From Gammaproteobacteria bacterium (GTDB lineage: Bacteria; Pseudomonadota; Gammaproteobacteria; PS1; Pseudothioglobaceae), in the NCBI GenBank assembly GCA_028599035.1, contig JAQRMT010000062.1:1-8397 (forward strand): a DNA stretch of 8,397 nt, in the 5' to 3' direction. The first letter of the stretch is position 1, and each line of letters starts with the position of its first letter. The translations under genes were made by a program, and so were the position numbers. The notes under the pieces are model-generated. The model did no database searches. It had not been told where the DNA came from and saw only the letters and a program-made list of their open reading frames with translations. Below are positions 1-6,026 of the stretch, in pieces.

Positions 1-41
1 CCAATAATATTTTTTAATTCGGAACTAATTCTAAATTCCAT
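1..41 (-). CDS. N-terminus of a putative GHKL-type ATPase (partial, runs off left edge)
   Basis: Reading the minus strand from the ATG at 41-39 gives MEFRISSELKNIIG, 13 full codons plus two bases of a glycine codon, before the window ends. The start codon shares one base with the stop of the upstream methyltransferase gene (TAATG), which suggests translational coupling. From memory, an N-terminus of the form I-S-x-x-L-K-N-I-I-G is typical of large ATP-binding proteins of the histidine kinase/DNA gyrase B/Hsp90 (GHKL) superfamily, which often lie beside C5 DNA methyltransferases. In those proteins the ATP-binding N box (E-x-V-x-N-x-x-D-A) follows within about 20 residues, here outside the window. 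The protein's role, perhaps in restriction or phage defence, is inference. With so few residues a chance open frame cannot be excluded, but the overlapping start and the family-like sequence argue against it. Confidence 0.55.
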   Translation of the reverse strand, partial: MEFRISSELKNII

Positions 42-1225
42 TACAGCATTTCCTTTAAAGCAAGCCCTGCTTGTTCGCTAAACAATGGTGGGATAGCGTT
101 ACCAATTTGCGTGTACCTTGGGACTTCGAATTTTCGTCTATTGCCACCTGTTGTATATTTTCCTTTAAACTCATAACTATCAGGAAAAGACTGAATGCGC
201 GCATATTCTCTCACTGTCAATATTCTGGGCTCAGAATAGTGAATATAATCATCTGGCAAGGTGGTTAAAGTTGGCGTACAGGACTCTTTACACAAAGGAA
301 CAATAGTGTGTTTTTTTAGGCTATATTTTTTTCTTACTGCGTCACTTATGGTTAAATTGGCTTTGGAATGATCTAAAATATATTGGAAACGCTCAATAGT
401 ATCGGCTCTATGTCGTGCAAACCTGTGACTATCAGCAACCTTATTTGCTAAGGACTTTCCTTGTCGCATTAACTTTTGATAATTACTCTTTGGTTTTGAA
501 TAAATACCCGCTTGAAAACTTTTGGTATCTGGAGACGCTTGTGTTCCATTCTTTTTGACTAAATCAGATATCGCGTCACTTAAAGATATTTTATCTGTTA
601 TTTTTTTAGATTTAAAAAAATTCGCTCTATTTTTTACAATCAAATCAAAAAAAGTTTGGGCTTTTTTAGCTTTAGTGGCAACTAAAATAAACCGTTGTCG
701 TTTTTGTGGTACACCAAATTCAGAAAAATTAACAATCTTGCCGTGGACATCATAACCAAGATTCTCAAGCTCTCTCCAAACGTATTGGGAATAAGCCTCA
801 CCTCTCTTATTGTCTTTTTTAAAGCCAATAGTAAAGCCTTTAACATTTTCAAAAAATAATGTTTTTGGCTGGACTAATTTAACAAATTCAATATAAGAAT
901 CAATAAGTTTGTTGCGATTGTCTTTTTCATTACGCCTTCCAGCCATAGAAAACCCTTGACAAGGTGGGCCGCCTGCTACGAGATCGACAGTGCCACGCAA
1001 TAATTTTAATTCGGACGAATATTGGGATATTACAGCATTAATATCATGATTTTTTTGCTCCAACCAATTAGGCCAATCAAAATGGTTGTGCTTATCAATT
1101 AGATTATGTTTTAACGTGAGAAAAGCGTCGGGATTTTTTTCAACAGCAAATACCCCTTTCCAGCCAGATTGTTGCAATCCAAAAGAGAGTCCGCCACACC
1201 CAGAGAATAAATCAATATATTGCAT
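41..1225 (-). CDS. DNA (cytosine-5-)-methyltransferase, restriction-modification type
   Basis: This 394-residue protein transfers a methyl group from S-adenosylmethionine to C5 of cytosine in a specific DNA target. All main family motifs are visible: motif I DLFSGCGG (residues 5-12, AdoMet binding), motif IV GGPPCQGFS (85-93) with catalytic Cys89, motif VI ENV (126-128), motif VIII QKRQRF (174-179), motif IX around RILTVREYARIQSFP (334-348) and motif X QIGNAIPP (373-380). The stretch of about 190-330 between VIII and IX should be the target-recognition domain; the recognised sequence cannot be read from it. The length is normal for a stand-alone enzyme. An in-frame TAA just upstream and motif I at residue 5 fix the start, though no Shine-Dalgarno is visible. 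It lies 41 bases after topA and overlaps the next gene by one base. Sampled lines of the gene (541-660) are only about 20-30% GC, well below topA, which suggests acquisition by transfer. Confidence 0.95.
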   Translation of the reverse strand: MQYIDLFSGCGGLSFGLQQSGWKGVFAVEKNPDAFLTLKHNLIDKHNHFDWPNWLEQKNHDINAVISQYSSELKLLRGTVDLVAGGPPCQGFSMAGRRNEKDNRNKLIDSYIEFVKLVQPKTLFFENVKGFTIGFKKDNKRGEAYSQYVWRELENLGYDVHGKIVNFSEFGVPQKRQRFILVATKAKKAQTFFDLIVKNRANFFKSKKITDKISLSDAISDLVKKNGTQASPDTKSFQAGIYSKPKSNYQKLMRQGKSLANKVADSHRFARHRADTIERFQYILDHSKANLTISDAVRKKYSLKKHTIVPLCKESCTPTLTTLPDDYIHYSEPRILTVREYARIQSFPDSYEFKGKYTTGGNRRKFEVPRYTQIGNAIPPLFSEQAGLALKEML

Positions 1226-1266
1226 ATTAAGAATTTATTTTACTGGATTTAGAAATCTAAGTGCAG
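1226..1266 (-). other. topA-methyltransferase gap with a short palindrome
   Basis: This 41-base spacer holds a perfect 12-base inverted repeat, TTAGAAATCTAA, at 1249-1260, and on the minus strand a -10-like TAAAAT at 1242-1237. No good -35 lies at the right distance. The palindrome is too short and AT-rich, and lacks a following T run, so it is not a terminator. It could be an operator for the methyltransferase gene, but in DNA this AT-rich it could equally be chance. Read-through from topA is an alternative way to express the methyltransferase. Confidence 0.2.
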
Positions 1267-3600
1267 TTATTTTTTAGCAGCCTTTTTCCTTTTTTTAGGC
1301 TTAGCTTTCGGTTTAATTTTCCCAGAAACAGCTTTCTTGCACTCTTCAAGAGTTAAATCTGCTGGAGCTTTGTCACCAAAGATTTTTTTGATGGTGATGT
1401 TTTTTTGACCTTTGCCTTTTTTCTTACCGTTCCAGATGTAGGGACCGAAGCGGCCATTGAGGATTTGGATTTCTGAGTCGTCGAAGGTTTTAATGATGCG
1501 TTCGGCATCGAATTTTTCCTTGGCGGCGATGAGTTCTAATGCTTTTTCTAAGGTAACTTCTTCTGGGGTGTCTTCTTTGAGAGAAACATATTTTTTACCG
1601 TATTGGACATAAGGCCCGAAACGACCGTAGTTGGCTTTAATGACGCCAAAATCATCGGTTTCGCCAACGGTGCGTGGCATATTAAATAATTCTAGCGCCT
1701 CTTCGAGGGCGATGGTTTCTATATCTAACGAGCCTCTGAGTGAGGCAAAGGCAGGCTTATCTTCGTCGTCTTTGTGGCCGATTTGTGCGAAAGCGCCATA
1801 CCTGCCAAAACGCACACTAACGGGTTTGCCTGTTTTTGGATCGGTGCCGAGTTCGCGCATGCCGTGGGTTTCTTCTCTGGAAATATCGGCAGCATCTTCG
1901 ATTTTTTGGTGAAAAGGGGCGTAAAAATTCTTAACTACGCCTTGCCATGGGACATTTTGTGTGGCGATGGTGTCAAAATTGCTTTCAAGTTTGGCAGTAA
2001 ATTTATAATCAATAATGTCGTCAAAATATTTGACTAAAAAATCAGTAAGTAAGTAAGCAACATTGGTTGGGAATAGTTTGTTTTTTTCAGCGCCTGTTAT
2101 TTCGCTGGGCTGTGATTGAATGACTTGGTTGTCTTTGATTTCAATCAGTTGATATTCCCGTTCTACGCCTTCTCTGGTCTCTTTAGTGACATAATTTCTA
2201 TCTTGTACGGTTGACACCATAGTGGCAAATGTTGAGGGCCTGCCGATGCCCATTTCTTCGATTTTTTTCACCAATGAGGCCTCAGTGTAGCGAGGCTTGG
2301 CCCTTGAAAAACTTTGTTTGGCGGCAAAACTGGCTAAACTTAAAGCATCTCCTTGGCTTAAGCTTGGTAATAATTTGTCTTCCGAAGATAGGTAGTCGTA
2401 AACCCTTAAAAAACCTGGGAATATTAATATTTCGCCGTTTGCAATAAAATTTTCAGAGCGGTTGGATATATTGATATTGATTTGTGTTCTTTGTAGCCCA
2501 GCATCGCTCATTTGTGAGGCAAGCGTGCGCTTATAAATAAGCGCATAAAGTTTGGCGGACTGGTCTTCTATGCCAAAAATCTCTGGCTTGGTAAGGTCGG
2601 TTGGGCGAATTGCCTCGTGCGCTTCTTGTGCGCCTGCGTCTTTGGTTTTGAAGCGTCTTACTTCATGGTATTCACTGCCAAATTTCTCTTCAATAATCTT
2701 GCCAGCGGCTTCAATTGCTGTCTCCGACAGGGTGAATGAATCGGTTCGCATATAAGTAATAGAGCCTTCACGATACAAATTTTGTGCCAAAGTCATGGTT
2801 TGCTTAACTGAAAACCCTAATTTTTGCGAGGCTTCTTGTTGCAGGGTTGAGGTGATGAAGGGCGCTTTAGGCGAGCGTTTTGAGGGTTTTTTCTCAATAG
2901 AAGAAACACTTAGTTTGCCCTCTAAAAGTGCTGTGGAAAATGCCAGTGCCTCGTCCTTGCTGGAAAAATCTGTACTCAATTTCACTTCAATGAGCTCGCC
3001 TGCTTCATTGACTAATTCGGCTTTAACCCTGTAGGTGCTTTCGGTAGTATGGTCGGTGATTTCTCTTTCTCTTTCCACCACTAGGCGCATTACCGGCGAT
3101 TGCACCCTGCCTGCTGAGCGTGCACCTGAGATTTTGCGCCATAAAACGGGGGATATTTCAAAACCTACTAAACGATCAATAATGCGTCTGGCTTGTTGGG
3201 CATCTACCAAATGGTGATCTACTGTTCGTGGCGAGACGATTGCCTTAGTGATTGCACCTTTGGTGATTTCATGGAAAACAATTCTCGGCGTATCTTTAGG
3301 TAGCTTTAATACCTCCAGCAAATGCCAAGCAATCGCCTCTCCCTCGCGGTCCTCGTCCGTTGCCAGATAGATTGTTTCAGCGACTTTTACCGCCTTGCGT
3401 AATTCAGCGACTACTTTCTTCTTATCTATTGTTACTTCGTATATAGGCTCAAAGTTGTTTTCAATATCGATACCCATGTTCTTTCTTGGCATATCACGAA
3501 TATGTCCGACGCTTGATTTAACCACATAATCTTTGCCTAAGAATTTTTCAATGGTTTTAGCCTTGGCGGGGGACTCAACAATAACAAGATTTTTTGCCAT
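1267..3600 (-). CDS. topA: DNA topoisomerase I (type IA), variant with glycine/aromatic C-terminal repeats
   Basis: This type IA topoisomerase relaxes negative supercoils by passing one strand through a transient 5'-phosphotyrosine break. The Toprim domain (about 1-115) has the conserved Glu9 in VIVESPAKAKTIEKFLG and the acidic triad D82, D84, E86 in TDEDREGEA. The catalytic tyrosine is Tyr283 in GSITYMRTDS, and GIGRPSTFATMV (451-462) is another family signature. At 777 residues it is shorter than E. coli TopA (865). The C-terminus has no four-cysteine zinc ribbons (the only Cys there is at 754). It carries three copies of a G-R-F/Y-G-x-F/Y repeat, at about 598-607, 657-667 and 715-724, and ends in a lysine-rich tail (763-777), both likely DNA-binding. 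The start overlaps the stop of smg by one base (TAATG) and no clear Shine-Dalgarno is visible, so translation is probably coupled. It is the last gene of dprA-smg-topA. Confidence 0.97.
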   Translation of the reverse strand: MAKNLVIVESPAKAKTIEKFLGKDYVVKSSVGHIRDMPRKNMGIDIENNFEPIYEVTIDKKKVVAELRKAVKVAETIYLATDEDREGEAIAWHLLEVLKLPKDTPRIVFHEITKGAITKAIVSPRTVDHHLVDAQQARRIIDRLVGFEISPVLWRKISGARSAGRVQSPVMRLVVEREREITDHTTESTYRVKAELVNEAGELIEVKLSTDFSSKDEALAFSTALLEGKLSVSSIEKKPSKRSPKAPFITSTLQQEASQKLGFSVKQTMTLAQNLYREGSITYMRTDSFTLSETAIEAAGKIIEEKFGSEYHEVRRFKTKDAGAQEAHEAIRPTDLTKPEIFGIEDQSAKLYALIYKRTLASQMSDAGLQRTQININISNRSENFIANGEILIFPGFLRVYDYLSSEDKLLPSLSQGDALSLASFAAKQSFSRAKPRYTEASLVKKIEEMGIGRPSTFATMVSTVQDRNYVTKETREGVEREYQLIEIKDNQVIQSQPSEITGAEKNKLFPTNVAYLLTDFLVKYFDDIIDYKFTAKLESNFDTIATQNVPWQGVVKNFYAPFHQKIEDAADISREETHGMRELGTDPKTGKPVSVRFGRYGAFAQIGHKDDEDKPAFASLRGSLDIETIALEEALELFNMPRTVGETDDFGVIKANYGRFGPYVQYGKKYVSLKEDTPEEVTLEKALELIAAKEKFDAERIIKTFDDSEIQILNGRFGPYIWNGKKKGKGQKNITIKKIFGDKAPADLTLEECKKAVSGKIKPKAKPKKRKKAAKK

Positions 3601-4091
3601 TATTGAACCGTGTAGTTATCATCAAGAAACATAATCGATTCTAGCCATTGCGGCGATATTTCTTCATCATTGCTATTGCCAAGCACCATCATTACCACCC
3701 ATTTCAGGTCATCTAAAGACATGGTAGAATCATTCAACGACATGACTTGGTCGATAATCATTTCACGCTGACTGACATTTATTTGCCCCATGTTTTCCAT
3801 GAACAATAGAAAACCACGAGATTTTGCATTAAGCTTTAATTTTTCTTCGTCATTATAAATGCGCATACCGCCGCTGGAATTGCCATATAACCGAACATCG
3901 CCATCTTGCAAAGTGGCAATGTTTTCTAACCAACTGAGTGCTTTATCAATGCGTGCGCCTTCAAATCCAGCGTCTGAAAGGTGCGCTTTTAGAGTAATGT
4001 CATCAATCTCGTGAGAAGAATCTTGCTCTGCCACTTCAAACAGATAGTCAAACATATAAGTTAGTACATCAAGAATATTATTATTTGTCAT
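3600..4091 (-). CDS. smg: Smg family protein (DUF494)
   Basis: This small, acidic, probably cytoplasmic protein of 163 residues belongs to the Smg/DUF494 family (E. coli Smg is 157). It is recognised by the N-terminal pattern ILDVLTYMFDYLFE (residues 6-19), the central helix-rich part with SWLENIA (52-58), and above all by its place between dprA and topA, where smg is found in many gamma- and betaproteobacteria. No catalytic motif, membrane segment or signal peptide is visible, and I know of no firmly established function. The gene has a good Shine-Dalgarno (GAGG, 4100-4097) five bases before the ATG. That site overlaps the TGA stop of dprA (4101-4099), so the two genes are closely linked in translation. 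The link to DNA processing is suggested only by the neighbours. Confidence 0.9.
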   Translation of the reverse strand: MTNNNILDVLTYMFDYLFEVAEQDSSHEIDDITLKAHLSDAGFEGARIDKALSWLENIATLQDGDVRLYGNSSGGMRIYNDEEKLKLNAKSRGFLLFMENMGQINVSQREMIIDQVMSLNDSTMSLDDLKWVVMMVLGNSNDEEISPQWLESIMFLDDNYTVQ

Positions 4092-4096
4092 AAAAA

Positions 4097-4100
4097 CCTC
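4097..4100 (-). promoter_or_regulatory. Shine-Dalgarno of smg overlapping the dprA stop
   Basis: On the minus strand the sequence TGAGGTTTTTATG combines the dprA stop codon (TGA), a GAGG ribosome binding site and the smg start, with five bases between GAGG and ATG. The arrangement fixes the smg start and would let terminating ribosomes reinitiate. Confidence 0.7.
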
Positions 4101-5187
4101 ATTTAATTAATACATAACCAGAACCATTAACCTTTGCCACCCTGAGCTCAAGTTCTAATAAAAGTAGCTCTTGCGTGATTATTTGGGGGCTTAGGTTGCT
4201 TTTTTCAACCAACTCGTCAATACTCATTGCATCATAACTTAAGTATTTTAATAGCACAGAGGGGTTGTTGTCTACATTTTTTGTCGAAGTATCTGAGTTA
4301 TTTCTTAGGGCTGGGTCTGGCAGGCTAAGTTGCAACTCATCAAGAATGTCCTCAATATTTTCCACCAGTTTAGCGCCTTGTTTGATGAGCTGATGACAGC
4401 CTTGTGATAAGGGGTTATGGATTGAACCAGGGATAGCGAACACTTCTTTACCTTGCTCGGCTGCCAACCTAGCGGTAATCATGGTGCCACTTTTAATACT
4501 GGCTTCAACCACTAAAGTGCCTAAACTTAAACCGCTAATAATACGATTTCGTCTTGGAAAATTATTTGCCAATGGCGAAGTGCCAATACAAAATTCAGAA
4601 ACCAATGCGCCTTTGCTTACAATCTGATGTGCCAAAGATTTGTGTTTTGCCGGATAGATTCTATCTAGCCCTGTGCCACAAACGGCAATGGTTGGTTTGT
4701 CGGCTTCTAAAGCACCTATATGGGCGCTGGCATCAATGCCACTCGCCATGCCGGAGGTAATAATAATGTCTAGATTTGACAAAGATTGGGCAAAATCACT
4801 GGCATTTTGTTTGCCACCAGTACTGGGATTGCGGCTGCCGACAATTGCCAGTTGTGGTTTTGACAAACAAGCCACATCACCCCTGACATAAAGCAACGGT
4901 GGTGGGTCGACAATGGTTTTGAGTTGCTGAGGATAAGCATCATCAATCAAAGTAAGAATGTGGCAATTATCGGCATCGGCCCAGTCAAGGTCTGCTTGCA
5001 CCAGAGAAGTATCATTTTTCTCTAAAAAATCAAGCGCCTCTTTGCTAAACAGTCCGCTTTTTTTGCGTATAGATTTAGATGCTAAAAACACCTCTTCAGG
5101 GGTTTCAAAGGTTTTGAGTATTTTATAAAAAGTTTGTGCGCCGATACGAGGTGCTTTTAACAACATCAGCCAATAAACCAAATCCAT
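4099..5187 (-). CDS. dprA: DNA processing protein DprA (Smf)
   Basis: DprA binds single-stranded DNA taken up during natural transformation, protects it and loads RecA. This 362-residue protein has the usual three parts: an N-terminal helical SAM/HhH-like region (about 1-60), a Rossmann-like DprA core (about 75-285) and a C-terminal winged-helix, DML1-like domain (about 308-362). Core signatures are IVGSRNPS (115-122), SGMASGID (145-152), GTGLDRIYP (171-179), FPRRNRIISGLS (210-221), SGTMITARLA (233-242) and IPGSIHNPLSQG (252-263). The length matches the E. coli and Haemophilus proteins (about 373). AAGG at 5197-5194, six bases before the ATG, supports the start. It is the first gene of dprA-smg-topA, read away from the rpmH cluster. 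It does not by itself show that the organism is competent, because dprA is widely kept in species never seen to transform. Confidence 0.96.
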   Translation of the reverse strand: MDLVYWLMLLKAPRIGAQTFYKILKTFETPEEVFLASKSIRKKSGLFSKEALDFLEKNDTSLVQADLDWADADNCHILTLIDDAYPQQLKTIVDPPPLLYVRGDVACLSKPQLAIVGSRNPSTGGKQNASDFAQSLSNLDIIITSGMASGIDASAHIGALEADKPTIAVCGTGLDRIYPAKHKSLAHQIVSKGALVSEFCIGTSPLANNFPRRNRIISGLSLGTLVVEASIKSGTMITARLAAEQGKEVFAIPGSIHNPLSQGCHQLIKQGAKLVENIEDILDELQLSLPDPALRNNSDTSTKNVDNNPSVLLKYLSYDAMSIDELVEKSNLSPQIITQELLLLELELRVAKVNGSGYVLIK

Positions 5188-5306
5188 TTTATGCCTTATG
5201 CAAAGAATTACTATTTTTATTATTGTAACATTATTAGCGCCAACGATATAGCAGTTGAGTGGATATTAGGGTAAAATAGCAAAATTTTATTTGACCCCAT
5301 TTAATT
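5188..5306. promoter_or_regulatory. Divergent promoter region between dprA and rpmH
   Basis: This 119-base AT-rich region must serve both operons. On the plus strand, TTGTAA (5224-5229), a 17-base spacer and TATAGC (5247-5252) form a plausible sigma70-type promoter for rpmH. A second -10-like TAAAAT lies at 5272-5277. On the minus strand, TTGGCG (5243-5238), an 18-base spacer and TAAAAA (5219-5214) are a weaker candidate for dprA. The two candidates overlap, so the transcripts might compete. rpmH has no recognisable Shine-Dalgarno. I see no DnaA box (TTATCCACA-like) here, so there is no sign of a replication origin. Promoter positions are hand-picked matches in AT-rich DNA and should be treated as tentative. 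Confidence 0.4.
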
Positions 5307-5447
5307 ATGAAACAAAAAAGAACCTTTCAACCTAGTGTTATTAAGCGTAAACGCACCCATGGTTTTAGATCAAGAATGAGCACTAAAGCAGGTCGTGCAG
5401 TTATTAATGCTCGTAGAAGAAAAGGACGCAAACGCTTAGCCGCTTAA
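5307..5447 (+). CDS. rpmH: 50S ribosomal protein L34
   Basis: L34 is a small basic protein of the large ribosomal subunit. The 46-codon frame starts MKQKRTFQPSVIKRKRTHGF and continues with the conserved RSRMSTKAGR and an Arg/Lys-rich end (RRRKGRKRL), matching the E. coli protein closely in length and pattern. It is two residues longer at the front (MKQKRTFQPS against MKRTFQPS) and lacks the last residues of E. coli L34. No Shine-Dalgarno is evident before the ATG. Its stop overlaps the rnpA start in TAATG (5445-5449). As in most bacteria it leads the rpmH-rnpA-yidD-yidC cluster. The dnaA gene, often found on its other side, is absent; dprA lies there instead. Confidence 0.97.
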   Translation: MKQKRTFQPSVIKRKRTHGFRSRMSTKAGRAVINARRRKGRKRLAA

Positions 5448-5812
5448 TGTCTTTCAGGCTGATGCGTGATGCCAAAATCCTTAAACCCAACGAATACACT
5501 GCTATTTTCAAAGGCGGGAAGTTGGAAAAAGGCAGGCACTGGCAAGTAATTGCAAAACCCATCAAATCGCTAAAACCTCGTTTAGGATTAGCCATTTCGA
5601 AGAAAGTCCACCGTTTGGCGGTTGATAGAAATCGATTTAAACGCATTGCTAGAGAAACATTTAGACTGGAGCAACAACATTTGGATAATTGGGGGTTTGT
5701 GGTGATGGCAAGACACTCAAAGCCAACTGAAAATTCCGTTTTATCCGCAGAATTGCTGAGTTTATTTAAAAAGGTCTCAAAAGATGAAATATTTATTGCT
5801 GATTCCCATTAA
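5447..5812 (+). CDS. rnpA: Ribonuclease P protein component
   Basis: RnpA is the basic protein subunit of RNase P; it helps the catalytic RNA bind and cleave the 5' leader of precursor tRNAs. The 121-residue sequence shows the family layout: an N-terminal segment with F21 and K22 in the central-cleft region, the beta strand RLGLAISKKV (45-54), and the signature helix with the RNR motif, RNRFKRIARETFR (61-73), which binds RNA. The C-terminal VVMARHSKP (85-93) is also typical. The start at 5447 shares one base with the rpmH stop, and with no strong ribosome binding site in place, translation is probably coupled to L34. Its 3' end overlaps yidD by 29 bases. A longer upstream start enclosing rpmH, known in Thermus, is not needed here. 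Confidence 0.96.
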   Translation: MSFRLMRDAKILKPNEYTAIFKGGKLEKGRHWQVIAKPIKSLKPRLGLAISKKVHRLAVDRNRFKRIARETFRLEQQHLDNWGFVVMARHSKPTENSVLSAELLSLFKKVSKDEIFIADSH

Positions 5813-6008
5813 ATTTTACCAGCTATTTATTAGTCCATTATTAGGTTCTAATTGTCGTTTTAGTCCGACTTGCTCGCAATATTCTTATGACGCTGTGACA
5901 GAATACGGCTTTTTCAAGGGACTGAGCCTGAGCATTAAACGCATTGGCAAATGCCATCCTTGGCATGACGGTGGCTTTGACCCAGTACCAAAAAAACATT
6001 CGCATTAA
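5784..6008 (+). CDS. yidD: Membrane protein insertion efficiency factor YidD
   Basis: YidD is a small protein at the inner face of the cytoplasmic membrane that improves insertion of membrane proteins through the YidC/Sec route. The 74 residues begin with a hydrophobic/amphipathic helix (MKYLLLIPIKFYQLFISPLL) followed by the hallmark CRFSPTCSQY (24-33), the YGFFKG segment (41-46), and the end CHPWHDGGFDPVP (57-69). The three conserved cysteines are at 24, 30 and 57. AAGG at 5771-5774, nine bases before the ATG, supports this start. The gene overlaps the end of rnpA by 29 bases in another frame and lies 18 bases before yidC, so the proteins are presumably made from one transcript. Confidence 0.95.
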   Translation: MKYLLLIPIKFYQLFISPLLGSNCRFSPTCSQYSYDAVTEYGFFKGLSLSIKRIGKCHPWHDGGFDPVPKKHSH

Positions 6009-6015
6009 TTTTTTT

Positions 6016-6021
6016 TAAGGA
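6016..6021 (+). promoter_or_regulatory. Shine-Dalgarno of yidC
   Basis: TAAGGA lies five bases before the yidC ATG at 6027. It follows a T run after the yidD stop. It is the clearest ribosome binding site in the plus-strand cluster and fixes the start of the signal-anchor segment. Confidence 0.65.
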
Positions 6022-6026
6022 TTACC

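Noticed and set aside
601..660. Runs of seven A or T in the methyltransferase gene as phase-variation tracts
   Set aside because: Such runs are common in DNA this AT-rich, similar runs occur in topA, and none is long enough to suggest slippage control.
1631..3217. Several plus-strand open frames of 60-93 codons opposite topA
   Set aside because: They run antisense to a full-length topA with all motifs, have no family resemblance and no ribosome binding sites.
5188..5306. Replication origin beside rpmH
   Set aside because: No DnaA-box-like sequences and no dnaA gene were found, and the spacer is only 119 bases.
5404..5646. Minus-strand 80-codon open frame over the rpmH/rnpA junction
   Set aside because: It is antisense to two certain genes in conserved order and has no recognisable features.
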